From contig NZ_JABBXH010000001.1 in assembly GCF_012932965.1 (NCBI RefSeq), positions 1 through 64,000 of the forward strand: a stretch of DNA of 64,000 nucleotides, written 5' to 3'. This stretch comes from Thalassotalea algicola (GTDB lineage Bacteria; Pseudomonadota; Gammaproteobacteria; Enterobacterales; Alteromonadaceae). Below, in pieces: positions 28,638-38,989 of this stretch (positions are counted from its first letter, which is position 1; each line of letters opens with the position of its first letter). The notes below the pieces were generated by a model, which was given only the letters and a program-made list of their open reading frames with translations, was not told the origin of the DNA and made no database searches. The translations under genes were made by a program, and so were the position numbers.

Positions 28638-29447
28638 CTAATTACTTTGCTTTTGACTTCGCTTCTTTGCGACTTGCCAAAAACTTTCTAACGTCTCCAA
28701 ATTATGTTGTTCAATCGACTTTCCTGTTTCTAACGCCAATTGTTCAACCGTTTCAAAGCGTTGAATAAACTTATTATTAGCAGCCCTTAATAATGCTTCA
28801 GGATCTTGTTTAGCATGTCGACAAACATTAACAACAGCAAACATCAAATCCCCTAACTCTTCCGCTAATCGCTCGTCACTTTGATTAAGCTCAGCTTTAA
28901 CTTCAGCCACTTCTTCTTCAACTTTTTCAAAGCACTGTTCAATATTATCCCAGTCAAAACCGACATGAGCACAACGCTTTTGAATTTTATTTGCGCGAGA
29001 AAGTGCCGGCAACGCTTGAGGAATATCAGCCAATATACTCAAATCTTCGTTTGGTGATTTACTCGCTCGCTCCTTCGCTTTTTCGTTTTCCCAATTTGCT
29101 TTAATTTGTGCTTCGGTGTGTAACGATTCGTCAGCAAACACATGCGGATGTCGTCGAATTAACTTTTCACATATTGCCGCGACAACACTATCAAAATCAA
29201 AGCGTTTTTGTTCTAAGCCGAGCTGGCTATAGAAAACTACTTGGAACAATAAATCGCCAAGCTCTTTTTCCAATTCAGTATAGTCTTGTTGATTAATAGC
29301 TTCAGCCACTTCATAAGCTTCTTCTATAGTATGGGGGACAATTGAAGCAAAATCCTGTTTTAGATCCCACGGGCAGCCAGTTTCAGGATCTCTTAATTGC
29401 GCCATGATCCAACGTAGCTTATCCATAGAAGCCTTATCACTTAACAT
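28638..29447 (-). CDS. mazG: nucleoside triphosphate pyrophosphohydrolase MazG
   Basis: A 269-aa enzyme that hydrolyses NTPs and dNTPs to monophosphates. It is built from two tandem MazG helical domains. The first has MAQLRDPETGCPWD and the metal-binding EEAYEVAEAI and ELGDLLFQVVF (residues about 35-75). The second has CFEKVEEEVAEVKAEL and LAEELGDLMFAVVNVCRHAK (about 165-215). Length matches E. coli MazG (263 aa). It follows relA after eight bases, the arrangement seen in E. coli, where MazG lowers ppGpp effects. Confidence 0.96.
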   Translation of the reverse strand: MLSDKASMDKLRWIMAQLRDPETGCPWDLKQDFASIVPHTIEEAYEVAEAINQQDYTELEKELGDLLFQVVFYSQLGLEQKRFDFDSVVAAICEKLIRRHPHVFADESLHTEAQIKANWENEKAKERASKSPNEDLSILADIPQALPALSRANKIQKRCAHVGFDWDNIEQCFEKVEEEVAEVKAELNQSDERLAEELGDLMFAVVNVCRHAKQDPEALLRAANNKFIQRFETVEQLALETGKSIEQHNLETLESFWQVAKKRSQKQSN

Positions 29448-29455
29448 AAATTTTC

Positions 29456-31654
29456 CTAATGAGATAAACGCTTAACATCAATTACATCATCTAGCTGACG
29501 TAACTTAGCCAATATTCGATTTAGCATTTCACTATTGGCAATTTCAATAGTAAAGCTCATTCTAGTTGTTTGTTTTAAACTATCTGAGTGACTCGCCATA
29601 CCAGCAATTAGTACTCTTTCATTAGCAATAATTGTCGAAATATCACGTAAAAGCCCATGCCGATCACTAGCGGTAATTTGCAGTGTCGCTTGATAACTTT
29701 TTTGTTGTTGATGACCCCATTGCACTTCAATTTCACGCTCTGGTTGCTGCTCTAGTGAGTTTGCCAATTGTTCACAATCCGATCTATGCACCGAAATTCC
29801 ACGCCCCTGCGTAATAAAGCCGGTAATATCATCACCGGGTACCGGCTGACAACATTTCGCCATATGAGTCATTAAGTTACCAACACCAGAGACAATCACG
29901 CCGTCGCTAGCAACCGGCTTTTTCTGGGCAGCTTGTTGGTTTACCAATGATTGAGGATCTATCTCAGGTTCCGGCTGAGATTTCGCATACTTTTGCTGCA
30001 GATAATTAACGACTTGCTGCAACCTAGCATTGCCTGAACCTATTGCTGCATATAAGTCTTCAATGGTACTCATGTTGAAGCGTTTGGCTGCTGCAAGTAA
30101 ATCAACAGATTCAATATGCGCTTTACTGATCTCAGCATCAATCAATACTTTGCCTTGTTCGACATGTTTATCGCGATCTAACAGCTTAAAGAAGTGCTGA
30201 ACTTTCGCTCTAGCGCGTGCTGAATGAATATAGCCCAAACTAGGGTTTAACCAATCACGACTCGGATTTGGTTTTTTACTGGTTAATATTTCAACTTGAT
30301 CACCAGTTTGTAATTGATGAGTAAATGGCACAATGCGACCAAATACTTTAGCGCCGATACAGCAATGCCCTACATTAGAGTGAATATAATAAGCAAAGTC
30401 TAACGGGGTTGCGCCTACAGGTAAATCGATCACATCACCGTTAGGTGTAAAGGCGTAAATGCGATCTTCAAATACTTGGCTGCGCAGCTCGTCAAGCACT
30501 TCACCACTTTCTGAAACATCTTCCTGCCACTGCAAAATTTTACGCAGCCACTCTACTTTTTCATCAAAGCCTGATGTTTTACCGTGAGCACTACCTTCCT
30601 TGTACCGCCAATGTGCCGCTACGCCTAATTCCGCATCTTGATGCATTTGCTCTGTACGTATTTGGATTTCAACAGACTTACCTTCAGGCCCTAAAACTAC
30701 CGTATGAATTGATTGGTAGCCATTAGATTTAGGCGTTGCCACATAGTCATCAAACTCATTAGGTAAATGCTTCCAATTTGTATGAACTACACCTAGGGCT
30801 GCATAGCAATCCTGTAATTGGTCTGTAATTATTCTTACCGCACGCACATCAAACAATTGTTCAAAGTCCAACGACTTTTTCTGCATTTTCTTCCAAATGC
30901 TATAAATATGTTTTGGTCGTCCATAAACCGTTCCTTTAACATTCATCGCTTCCAATTGACTTTGTAAGTTATCAACAAAGTCGACCATGTATTGTTCACG
31001 ATCTAAACGTTTACCATCCAACCACTTGGCAATTTTTTTGTAGGTTTCAGGGTGTAGATAACGAAAAGCAATGTCTTCCAATTCCCACTTTAGCTGGCCT
31101 ATTCCAAGACGATTTGCCAGAGGCGCATATATATTTGCCGTTTCTTTTGCTGCAATAACACGTATATCTTCTTCGCTATTTTTCACTAAACGTAGATAAC
31201 ATAAACGCTCTGCTAGCTTGATTACTACAGCACGTACATCTTCGACCATTGCCAATAGCATTCGGCGAATATTATCAACCTGATTCGCCGCGACTTTATT
31301 GGTTTGCTTTTGTTGAAGTGTTTTAATGGCCTGCATCTGATGCGTACCTTTACATAACATAAAGATTTGCTTACCAAATGTCTCTTTAATCTCTTCTAAA
31401 CAGTAAGTGCTGTTATCAACTAACGGAATTAAAAATGCGGCGCATAAAGAATCTTTATCTAAGTTTAATTCGGCAAGTATCTCTACCATTTCTAACGATT
31501 TAGTCAGGGCTCTTTCATCATTATCAAACTTGCTATGAACTTGTGACCAAAGCGTTTGAAGTGCTTCTGATTTAGCTTCAGTTATATCGAGTGCAGTTAA
31601 CCACTGCTCGAAACTATTTGTCGATAATTGATGGGATTTTCGTACAGAAACCAT
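29456..31654 (-). CDS. relA: GTP pyrophosphokinase RelA
   Basis: A 732-aa ribosome-associated enzyme that makes (p)ppGpp from GTP/GDP and ATP during amino-acid starvation. The N-terminal HD region is degenerate (FLIPLVDN in place of the HD motif), as in RelA, so it has no hydrolase activity. The synthetase domain has RAVRIITDQLQDCYAALG, DYVATPKSNGYQSIHTVV and EIQIRTEQMHQDAELGVAAHW. A TGS domain (AFTPNGDVIDLPVGATPLDF), the conserved CCQPVPGDDI zinc-finger region and a C-terminal ACT/RRM domain follow. Length is typical (744 in E. coli). It sits between rlmD and mazG as in related genomes. Confidence 0.97.
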   Translation of the reverse strand: MVSVRKSHQLSTNSFEQWLTALDITEAKSEALQTLWSQVHSKFDNDERALTKSLEMVEILAELNLDKDSLCAAFLIPLVDNSTYCLEEIKETFGKQIFMLCKGTHQMQAIKTLQQKQTNKVAANQVDNIRRMLLAMVEDVRAVVIKLAERLCYLRLVKNSEEDIRVIAAKETANIYAPLANRLGIGQLKWELEDIAFRYLHPETYKKIAKWLDGKRLDREQYMVDFVDNLQSQLEAMNVKGTVYGRPKHIYSIWKKMQKKSLDFEQLFDVRAVRIITDQLQDCYAALGVVHTNWKHLPNEFDDYVATPKSNGYQSIHTVVLGPEGKSVEIQIRTEQMHQDAELGVAAHWRYKEGSAHGKTSGFDEKVEWLRKILQWQEDVSESGEVLDELRSQVFEDRIYAFTPNGDVIDLPVGATPLDFAYYIHSNVGHCCIGAKVFGRIVPFTHQLQTGDQVEILTSKKPNPSRDWLNPSLGYIHSARARAKVQHFFKLLDRDKHVEQGKVLIDAEISKAHIESVDLLAAAKRFNMSTIEDLYAAIGSGNARLQQVVNYLQQKYAKSQPEPEIDPQSLVNQQAAQKKPVASDGVIVSGVGNLMTHMAKCCQPVPGDDITGFITQGRGISVHRSDCEQLANSLEQQPEREIEVQWGHQQQKSYQATLQITASDRHGLLRDISTIIANERVLIAGMASHSDSLKQTTRMSFTIEIANSEMLNRILAKLRQLDDVIDVKRLSH

Positions 31655-31694
31655 TGAACTAACCTTAGAGCATAAGAATTAATAAGCGCTAACT

Positions 31695-33023
31695 TTACTT
31701 TGCAAACAATACCATAGTTTCCACATGCTTTGTTTGACTAAACATATCAATTAAACCAATTTTTTTTATCTGATAACCAGCAGACACTAAGGCTTTTGCG
31801 TCACGAGCCAAACTTGCCGGTTCACAGCTCACATAAAGAATTTTTTCAGGAGAAAATTGTAATAATTGTTGGCAAGCCTCAAATGCTCCTGCTCGCGCAG
31901 GATCTAATAATACTTTATTAAAAGGCACGTTGCTCCATGCTTGATTTTGCCAATTACTGTTTAGATCCAATTGATAAAACTGGGCATTAGTTATGCCATT
32001 ATGCGCAGCATTTTCTCCTGCGCTTTGCACCATGGCTTCTACACCTTCAACCCCAACTACATGCTTTGCATGCTGAGCCATAGGTAATGAGAAATTACCT
32101 AACCCACAAAATAAATCCAAGACAGTATCATCTTCAGTTAACGTTAACCATTCAATAGCTTGTTTTATCATTGCTTGGTTTACACTGGCGTTAACTTGAA
32201 TAAAGTCGCTAGCAGTAAACTTAACGTCAATATCGCCTAATGCATATGACATCTCAGGTAATTGCTCATTTAAGGCAACTATCGACTTACCTGTATCAAA
32301 GGAGACTTGCCAATTATTTTTGTCTGCAGCGTTTTGCCAAACTTGCTTTACATGTTCTGTTAATTTTAATAATTGCCTAACGACCAGCGATGGCCGCTCC
32401 CCTGCAATAACCTCTATATGGCCGATAGCGTTTGGTAATTCTAGCTGCGAGATAACATTATTTAGATCGCTAAATATTTCGACCAATGAGTTGTCTAACA
32501 CCGGACAAGTCTTTATTGGTGTTAGCGTATTGGTATCTTTACGACGAAAGCCAACTATCGCCTCACCTAATTTATTATACTGAACACCGATACGGGCCTT
32601 TCGGCGATAGTGCCAAATATCTTCGCTAACTACCGATAACCAAGGTAACTTATCAATGCCTTCACGGCCGAAGAGCTCATCTACTTTTCGTTGCTTAAAC
32701 GACAGTTGACCTTGGTGAGACAAGTGCTGTAACTCGCAGCCTCCACATTGATAGTAATGTTCGCAGCGAGGCTTTTCCCTTAATTCAGACAACTGATTAA
32801 TTTTAATCGGCTGCCCTTTTATAAATTTACTTTTTTGTTCAACTACTTTAGTTGCTACTTGCTCTCCAATTAAAGTGTTTGCAACAAAGACTGATTTTTT
32901 TTGATAACGGCCAACACCAACGCCATTAAGATCAAGGCGCTCTATTGTGATATTGATGGTTTTACCAACCAATGATTTAACAGCTGGTTTGGCGTTTTTA
33001 GCCGCTTTATATATTTTTGCCAT
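31695..33023 (-). CDS. rlmD: 23S rRNA (uracil(1939)-C(5))-methyltransferase RlmD
   Basis: A 442-aa SAM-dependent methyltransferase for U1939 of 23S rRNA. An N-terminal TRAM domain (about 20-75: ITIERLDLNGVGVGRY) binds RNA. The iron-sulphur cluster Cys residues are C87, C93 and C96 (CEHYYQCGGC) plus one near 172 (KTCPVL). The Rossmann methyltransferase domain has VLDLFCGLGNFSLPMA, LLDPARAGA and the catalytic Cys in YVSCEPASLARD. Co-directional with relA, 40 bases upstream of it, and divergent from barA. Confidence 0.95.
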   Translation of the reverse strand: MAKIYKAAKNAKPAVKSLVGKTINITIERLDLNGVGVGRYQKKSVFVANTLIGEQVATKVVEQKSKFIKGQPIKINQLSELREKPRCEHYYQCGGCELQHLSHQGQLSFKQRKVDELFGREGIDKLPWLSVVSEDIWHYRRKARIGVQYNKLGEAIVGFRRKDTNTLTPIKTCPVLDNSLVEIFSDLNNVISQLELPNAIGHIEVIAGERPSLVVRQLLKLTEHVKQVWQNAADKNNWQVSFDTGKSIVALNEQLPEMSYALGDIDVKFTASDFIQVNASVNQAMIKQAIEWLTLTEDDTVLDLFCGLGNFSLPMAQHAKHVVGVEGVEAMVQSAGENAAHNGITNAQFYQLDLNSNWQNQAWSNVPFNKVLLDPARAGAFEACQQLLQFSPEKILYVSCEPASLARDAKALVSAGYQIKKIGLIDMFSQTKHVETMVLFAK

Positions 33024-33125
33024 TGAAAGCTCAGCCTATGCTTGAATGTATGCTATAAATTTACGCGTTGATATGACATGATAATGTCTTCAGAGGATTG
33101 ATTTTACACTAAGTTCTAACGAAAG

Positions 33126-35924
33126 ATGCATAAAATAAGCCTAAAAGACTGGGTTGTATTACTTACCATAGTACCAACAACATTGATTGGCTTTGGTATT
33201 GGCGGCTATTTCTCGTATAGTCGTTATGTAGAGCTTGATGAATATCTCACCCTTCGCGCTCAGAGTATTCTAGAACCAATCGCTATTGTTGGCGTCGAGC
33301 CGATAATCACTAAAGACAGGGAAAGATTAAGACGCTTAATTGGCACCGCACACCGAAACCATTCGGACATTGTCAAAAACATCACAATATTTACCGCAGA
33401 TAACCAAATATTTGTTACTAGCGCCTATCATGGTGAAACGGGATTAATGCGCCTAAAACCTGGCCAGGAAATCCCCCAAAAGACCGTCATCGAAACGATC
33501 CCAAATTACTTAATCTTTAGAACACCTATTTATGATGAAGCTCGACAACTAACTCCAAATTCAGTGTACGAAAATGCCTTAGGTTATATCGCCGTGCAAA
33601 TTGATCGCAATAAAGTTCAGTTTAAACAGCAAAGCCAGATAGTTATTGCGCTATTCATTGTTATTTTTGGTTCATTGATTAGTGCCATCTTTACATTCCG
33701 CCTAATTAAAAACGTAACTCGACCTGTTACTTCGATGGTGCAAGCAGTAGACAGGATCCGAGAAGGTAAATTAGAAAGTCGCGTCAGTGGACAGCTAATT
33801 GGTGAATTGAATTTCTTGAAAAATGGTATTAACGCCATGGCACAAAGCTTAGGCGACTACCATGATGAAATGCAGCGCAGCATCGACCAAGCAACGGTAG
33901 ATTTACGTGAAAGTTTAGAGCAATTTGAAATTCAAAACGTTGAGTTAGATATTGCGAAACGAAAAGCCCAAGATGCTAATAAAGTAAAGTCTGAATTCTT
34001 AGCCAATATGAGCCATGAGTTAAGAACACCACTAAATGGTGTTATTGGCTTTACAAGGCAAGTATTGAAAACTCCATTGAGTGAAACACAACGAGATTAT
34101 TTACAAACAATAGAGCGCTCTGCCAATAATTTATTAGCGATTATTAATGACATTCTAGATTTCTCTAAACTTGATGCCGGTAAAATGGTGATTGAAAATA
34201 TCCCGTTTGCACTAAGGGAATCAATAGAAGAAACACTGACATTACTCGCACCTAGTGCACACAAAAAGAATATAGAATTATCACTGCGTATTGCCGATCA
34301 AATCCCCGACTCGCTCATTGGTGATGCAATGCGTATTAAACAGATTTTGATAAACCTCGCCAATAACGCTATAAAATTTACCGAAAAAGGTTCGGTCTGT
34401 ATCGACGTAGACACTGAAAACTTATCAGATGGCAAAGCCATTATAAAAGTAACGGTTACTGATACTGGTATCGGTATGAACAACGACCAACAGAAAACCA
34501 TATTTGAAGCATTTGGTCAGGCGGATAAAAGTGTCACACGCTTATACGGTGGTACAGGTTTAGGCTTAGTTATCTCTCAGCGCTTGGCTAGAGAAATGCG
34601 CGGCGATATCGGTTTTGTAAGTGAAGTACGCCGAGGCTCTACGTTCTGGTATACCTTTGAGTGTGAAATAAATCCAGTATCACTTGGCCAGCCATTATTA
34701 GCGCAAGCATTAGAAAATAAGAGTATTTTATATTTTGAGCCCCACATTCATGGACGAATTGCCACTAGTGACATTATGGCTAATTGGAAAATGACTGTGA
34801 TGCCGATAGAAAGTTTAGATGAGCTCAGTAATGCCTTAGAGCAAGAACAATCTTATGATTATGCATTGATCAGTCACGATGTTACACCAACTGCTTTACC
34901 TGAACTTAAGGCGCTTATTACTTCTTTAAAAGAAAAAATTCCCTCAGTTCATTTAGCAATAAACAGCAATTCCCCTAGCCTACAAGAAGTACTGATTGGC
35001 TGCGGCGCAACAAGCTGTTTAAGCAAACCATTAACACCAGCTAGACTGGCTAGAGTACTTTCACCACAAGAACAGTCTACAGGTCATCAAACTATCGTCG
35101 CATTAGGGCAAAAAGCCCCTATTAAAGTACTCGCTGTTGATGATAATGATGCCAACCTTAAGTTAATTAAGGCCTTGCTAACAGAACAAGTACAAGAAGT
35201 CATCACTGCTAGTAATGGTGAAGAAGCGGTAGAACTATGTAAAAGTGAAAAATTTGCTCTTATCTTTATGGATATTCAGATGCCAGTAATGGATGGTGTT
35301 ACTGCATTGAAAACAATTAAAGCAAACACGTTTAATGATCAAACACCAATAATTGCAGTTACGGCCCACGCCTTAAGTGGCGAAAAAGAAAAACTACTTG
35401 TCGAAGGTTTTAGCTCATATATGACTAAGCCAATCGATGAATCAATGCTTAAGCACACGATTTATGAATATTGTGATCTTGAACTTTTGAGTGCCCCAAC
35501 GTTAGCGGAGCAGTTAAATGCTGTAGGGCAAACATTAAGTGTCAAAACAGAAGCCATCGACTGGAATTTAGCGCTTTCTCGCACCGGAAATAAAGTGCAT
35601 TTAGCTAAAGATATGCTCTCTGGCTTAGTAAGTAGTTTGCCTGAAACGAAACTATTAATCGATGACGCTATAACCTGCCAAGACGTTGAACAAGTTAAAG
35701 TATTAATACATAAACTCAACGGCGCTTGTTGTTACACAGGTGTTCCTGCATTAGGAAAAATTACACAACAAATTGAAACTATGTTAAAACAAAATCAATC
35801 GTTAGATGACCTAGAGCCGGAGTTTTTCGAGTTTTTTGAGCATATTGAACACGTGCTAAAAGAAGCACCTACGGTACTAGACAACATAGATGAAATGACG
35901 ATAAGCGAATCAGCGAGTAATTAA
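33126..35924 (+). CDS. barA: hybrid sensor histidine kinase BarA
   Basis: A 932-aa tripartite sensor kinase of the inner membrane, part of the BarA-UvrY (GacS-GacA) pathway that drives the Csr system. Order: an N-terminal membrane helix (about 9-28), a periplasmic region to about 170, a second helix (about 172-192), HAMP (about 195-245), HisKA with phospho-acceptor His297 (ANMSHELRTPLNG), HATPase (DTGIGM, GGTGLGLVIS), a degenerate receiver, a receiver with Asp716 (LIFMDIQMPVMDG), and an HPt domain with His862 (IHKLNGACCYTG). Length and position next to rlmD-relA match E. coli barA. The cognate response regulator is not in the window. Confidence 0.95.
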   Translation: MHKISLKDWVVLLTIVPTTLIGFGIGGYFSYSRYVELDEYLTLRAQSILEPIAIVGVEPIITKDRERLRRLIGTAHRNHSDIVKNITIFTADNQIFVTSAYHGETGLMRLKPGQEIPQKTVIETIPNYLIFRTPIYDEARQLTPNSVYENALGYIAVQIDRNKVQFKQQSQIVIALFIVIFGSLISAIFTFRLIKNVTRPVTSMVQAVDRIREGKLESRVSGQLIGELNFLKNGINAMAQSLGDYHDEMQRSIDQATVDLRESLEQFEIQNVELDIAKRKAQDANKVKSEFLANMSHELRTPLNGVIGFTRQVLKTPLSETQRDYLQTIERSANNLLAIINDILDFSKLDAGKMVIENIPFALRESIEETLTLLAPSAHKKNIELSLRIADQIPDSLIGDAMRIKQILINLANNAIKFTEKGSVCIDVDTENLSDGKAIIKVTVTDTGIGMNNDQQKTIFEAFGQADKSVTRLYGGTGLGLVISQRLAREMRGDIGFVSEVRRGSTFWYTFECEINPVSLGQPLLAQALENKSILYFEPHIHGRIATSDIMANWKMTVMPIESLDELSNALEQEQSYDYALISHDVTPTALPELKALITSLKEKIPSVHLAINSNSPSLQEVLIGCGATSCLSKPLTPARLARVLSPQEQSTGHQTIVALGQKAPIKVLAVDDNDANLKLIKALLTEQVQEVITASNGEEAVELCKSEKFALIFMDIQMPVMDGVTALKTIKANTFNDQTPIIAVTAHALSGEKEKLLVEGFSSYMTKPIDESMLKHTIYEYCDLELLSAPTLAEQLNAVGQTLSVKTEAIDWNLALSRTGNKVHLAKDMLSGLVSSLPETKLLIDDAITCQDVEQVKVLIHKLNGACCYTGVPALGKITQQIETMLKQNQSLDDLEPEFFEFFEHIEHVLKEAPTVLDNIDEMTISESASN

Positions 35925-35934
35925 AATTAGACCG

Positions 35935-35965
35935 GAATTCGTTAAATTGCTAATTTAACGAATTC
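35935..35965. repeat. perfect 14-bp inverted repeat spanning a stop codon
   Basis: GAATTCGTTAAATT (35935-35948) and AATTTAACGAATTC (35952-35965) are exact complements with a three-base loop, GCT. The hairpin lies between the convergent barA and the minus-strand small gene and includes the last codons of the latter. It is A/T-rich and lacks a T-run, so it is an atypical terminator at best. Confidence 0.7.
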
Positions 35966-36200
35966 GAATATTTGGTGACGTATTAATTTCACCATCTTCC
36001 GCAATAACTGCAACGCCACCGTTACAAATTAAAACAGCTAAACTTTTGCCGTTGTCATTGCGAATGAATTGTAATTCATAGCCAAACTTACCAAGACTAC
36101 TCGCCGAAAATTTTTGCGCTAACGATAGACGTGACCACCAGATTGATTGCTCTGGCGGCTCTGCTCTTCTATCTTCTAACGGTTTTTTCTCCGGTTGCAT
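35955..36200 (-). CDS. conserved hypothetical small protein beside acpS
   Basis: An 81-aa protein of unknown function. The ATG at 36200 has GGG eight bases upstream and is preferred over the frame open to 36233. An acidic/basic N-terminus (MQPEKKPLEDRRAEPP) is followed by WWSRLSLAQKFSASSLGKFGYEL and a strand-rich C-terminus (LAVLICNGGVAVIAEDGEI). No signal peptide or membrane helix is seen. It lies 71 bases behind acpS in the same direction and converges on barA. I do not know a named family for it. Confidence 0.65.
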   Translation of the reverse strand: MQPEKKPLEDRRAEPPEQSIWWSRLSLAQKFSASSLGKFGYELQFIRNDNGKSLAVLICNGGVAVIAEDGEINTSPNIRIR

Positions 36201-36271
36201 GGTATACACCCTTCTACTACAAACTCTATACACCAGTTTAAAGTATAACTGATGATTTAATATTCGCCACT

Positions 36272-36652
36272 TTATTTCGACAAGACCACAAATGCAAGCG
36301 CATAATGCTTTTCATCAGAAATAGAAATGTGCCAATTATCTGCACCTAAGCCTTTCGCCAACTCTAACGCGCGGTCAGAAAGGTGAAGTACTGGTGCACC
36401 GCTAGCCAAACTTTCTATAGTAAAGTGTTGAAACGAAACACCATCGGCTATGCCTGTACCCAATGACTTAGCCGCCGCTTCCTTAGCTGCCCATCGTTTT
36501 GCCAGATAACTGTCTGACTGAGTTAACTGCAGATAATGCTGGTATTCTATCGACGTTAATACACGCTTAGCTAAACGTTCTTTCGCGGCTTCCTTCATTG
36601 AAGATATTCGCGAGACTTCAACGATATCTGTACCAATGCCGACTACTGACAT
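36272..36652 (-). CDS. acpS: holo-[acyl-carrier-protein] synthase
   Basis: A 126-aa enzyme that transfers 4'-phosphopantetheine from CoA to acyl carrier protein. The family signature is complete: GIGTDIVEVSRI at the N-terminus with the metal-binding Asp, and KRWAAKEAAAKSLGTGI (residues about 52-68) with the Glu, then HISISDEKHYALAFVV. Length matches the family. Its start overlaps the last base of the pdxJ stop codon; pdxJ-acpS adjacency is conserved. Confidence 0.96.
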   Translation of the reverse strand: MSVVGIGTDIVEVSRISSMKEAAKERLAKRVLTSIEYQHYLQLTQSDSYLAKRWAAKEAAAKSLGTGIADGVSFQHFTIESLASGAPVLHLSDRALELAKGLGADNWHISISDEKHYALAFVVLSK

Positions 36653-37386
36653 TACAATCTCGCTTCAATCATTAATTGCTTCATATCACGTACAGCTTTA
36701 TCTAACCCGTCAATAGCTGCTCGTGCGATAATCGCATGACCAATATTAAGTTCAATAATTTGCTCGATTGCAGCGACGGGCTTAACGTTATGATAATGAA
36801 GGCCATGCCCAGCATTAACTTTTAAGCCGATATTGTCGGCATATTCAATTCCTGCTTTTAAACGAGCTAATTCTGTTAATTGCGCTTGCTCATTAGTGGC
36901 ATCAGCATAATGACCAGTATGAATTTCTATAAAAGGTGCTTTAGTTGCTTTTGCAGCATCAATTTGTGCATTGTCTGCATCGATAAATAGACTTACTAAA
37001 ATACCTTCATTAGCTAGTTTAGTAACGGCGTCAGTTACTTTATCTAGCTGACCAGCGACATCTAACCCCCCCTCAGTGGTTAGCTCTTCGCGCTTTTCTG
37101 GTACTAAACAAACAAAAGTAGGCTTTACCTGACACGCGATATCGATCATCTCGTCAGTCACGGCCATTTCTAAATTCATCCGAGTTTGCAATGTTTCTTT
37201 CATAACATGAACATCGCGGTCTTGAATATGGCGTCTATCTTCTCGCAAATGAATGGTAATGCCATCAGCACCTGCGTGTTCTGCGACACTTGCTGCATGC
37301 GCTGGATCGGGGTAAGTTGTACCGCGCGCTTGTCTCAATGTTGCAATATGATCAACATTTACGCCTAGTAGAATATCCTTCATCAT
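36652..37386 (-). CDS. pdxJ: pyridoxine 5'-phosphate synthase
   Basis: A 244-aa TIM-barrel enzyme that condenses 1-deoxyxylulose 5-phosphate with aminoacetone 3-phosphate to pyridoxine phosphate, in vitamin B6 synthesis. Signature residues: [47 protein letters not shown], the EIHTGHYAD phosphate-binding stretch and [11 protein letters not shown]. Length matches the family (about 243). It overlaps recO by four bases and acpS by one, in a compact operon that starts further upstream at lepA or lepB. Confidence 0.97.
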   Translation of the reverse strand: MMKDILLGVNVDHIATLRQARGTTYPDPAHAASVAEHAGADGITIHLREDRRHIQDRDVHVMKETLQTRMNLEMAVTDEMIDIACQVKPTFVCLVPEKREELTTEGGLDVAGQLDKVTDAVTKLANEGILVSLFIDADNAQIDAAKATKAPFIEIHTGHYADATNEQAQLTELARLKAGIEYADNIGLKVNAGHGLHYHNVKPVAAIEQIIELNIGHAIIARAAIDGLDKAVRDMKQLMIEARL

Positions 37387-38072
37387 TTCTTCTCTTTTTT
37401 AAATAACTTACGACTGTTTAGCGTTTTATTGCCGAGTAATTGATTAATCAACTCTCGCATCAGTAATTTTGCTGTTCTAAGTGCATTTTGATCGTTAAAT
37501 TGATGATTGGCTAGCAATAAAACATCTGACTTAAGGTAAGCATTTTTCCCTTTAAGCGATTCGCTAAACCCTTCATCAAAACTAAAACTCACATAGTCAG
37601 ATTGACAAGCTAATGCTTGCTCGAAGTTCAAACCAATACCTAACTCACTTAGCAAGGATAACTCAAAGTGACGTAGTGCGGGCTCATTGCTACCGGCTAG
37701 ATTAAATTGTTGTATGGCTTGATGATAGAGCTTAAATAGCTCAGGGCAAGGTATTAGCTCTGGTAGTAACTTTACTAGTAGTTCATTTAAGTAAAAGCCG
37801 CAGTATAAATCGCTCCCTACTAGGGGGATTGAGCGTCCATCAGCTTCCACCGATTGTAATGACTTTAATTGGCTTTTCCCTTTCAATTGTACTTTTAACG
37901 GGAAAAAAGGTTGTAACAAAGGTTTTTTATTTGATTTCGCCGTCTTACCAGCATAGACCACTGCGGCAACTTTCCCCTCTTGCTCTGTCAATAACTCAAC
38001 CAAGAGTTTATGTTCTTGGTAGGGACGAGAGTGCAGTAAAAATGCAGATTGAGGGGAAGCAATATCAATCAA
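37383..38072 (-). CDS. recO: DNA repair protein RecO
   Basis: A 229-aa recombination mediator of the RecFOR pathway, which loads RecA on SSB-coated single-stranded DNA. The N-terminal OB fold shows [22 protein letters not shown] (read in two parts) and [11 protein letters not shown] (residues about 33-43). The C-terminal helical part has FLNEL-type [16 protein letters not shown] near residue 92 and [16 protein letters not shown] near 138. Length is close to E. coli RecO (242). Located between era and pdxJ as in E. coli. Confidence 0.92.
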   Translation of the reverse strand: MIDIASPQSAFLLHSRPYQEHKLLVELLTEQEGKVAAVVYAGKTAKSNKKPLLQPFFPLKVQLKGKSQLKSLQSVEADGRSIPLVGSDLYCGFYLNELLVKLLPELIPCPELFKLYHQAIQQFNLAGSNEPALRHFELSLLSELGIGLNFEQALACQSDYVSFSFDEGFSESLKGKNAYLKSDVLLLANHQFNDQNALRTAKLLMRELINQLLGNKTLNSRKLFKKEKK

Positions 38073-38077
38073 AGTAT

Positions 38078-38989
38078 TTAACCGGAGTAATCGTCACCAT
38101 AACCTAAACTGCGTAATGCTCGTTCGTCATCAGCCCAACCGGTTTTCACTTTTACCCAAGTCTCTAAAAACACTTGCTGGCCAAATAATGCTTGCATGTC
38201 ACGGCGAGCTTCTTGACCTATTGTCTTAAGTTTTTCGCCTTTATTACCAATTATCATGCGCTTTTGGCTATTGCGCTCCACTAAAACTAACGCGTTTATA
38301 TGTAAGATACCTTTGGCATCTTGTTTGAACTGCTCAATTTCTACTGTCGTAGAATAAGGTAATTCATCACCAGTAAAACGCATTAATTTTTCGCGCAATA
38401 TCTCGGATGCCATAAAGCGACTCGAACGATCAGTTATATAGTCTTCTGGAAACCAAAAATCGCTTTCAGGTAACGCATCAAAACACAATTGTTTAATTTT
38501 ATCGACATTGTCACCTTTAGTGGCAGCTATCGGAACAATGTCTTTAAAGTCATGCATTTTACCAAGCTTTTCAAGGTGAGGAAGTAATGCTTCTTTTTCC
38601 TGAACATTGTCAATTTTATTGATAGCTAATACACAAGGTACGCCACTATTTTTGATTTTCTTAAGCACCATTTCATCATCGGTAGTCCAATGTGTGCCCT
38701 CGACCAAAAATACAATTTGCTCTACTTCCGAAATCGAGCTGCTTGCAGCTCGATTCATGAGCCGATTGATTGCTCGTTTCTCTTCCGAATGTAAGCCAGG
38801 AGTATCAACGAGAACTGCTTGGTAATCACCTTCGGTTAAAATACCTAATATACGATGACGTGTTGTTTGTGGCTTGCGTGATGTAATACTCACTTTTTGC
38901 CCTAGTAAGGTATTTAGCAATGTTGACTTACCAACGTTAGGGCGACCAACAATAGCGATTAAACCACAGTGCGGGTTATTTGTTGTCAT
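38078..38989 (-). CDS. era: GTPase Era
   Basis: A 303-aa GTPase that binds the 3' end of 16S rRNA and acts in 30S subunit maturation. G-motifs: [12 protein letters not shown] (G1), TRHRI (G2), DTPGLH (G3), NKID (G4) and AATKGDN (G5). A C-terminal KH domain contains [20 protein letters not shown] (residues about 232-251). Its start overlaps the rnc stop by 14 bases. The order lepA-lepB-rnc-era-recO-pdxJ-acpS is the conserved gammaproteobacterial one. Confidence 0.97.
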   Translation of the reverse strand: MTTNNPHCGLIAIVGRPNVGKSTLLNTLLGQKVSITSRKPQTTRHRILGILTEGDYQAVLVDTPGLHSEEKRAINRLMNRAASSSISEVEQIVFLVEGTHWTTDDEMVLKKIKNSGVPCVLAINKIDNVQEKEALLPHLEKLGKMHDFKDIVPIAATKGDNVDKIKQLCFDALPESDFWFPEDYITDRSSRFMASEILREKLMRFTGDELPYSTTVEIEQFKQDAKGILHINALVLVERNSQKRMIIGNKGEKLKTIGQEARRDMQALFGQQVFLETWVKVKTGWADDERALRSLGYGDDYSG

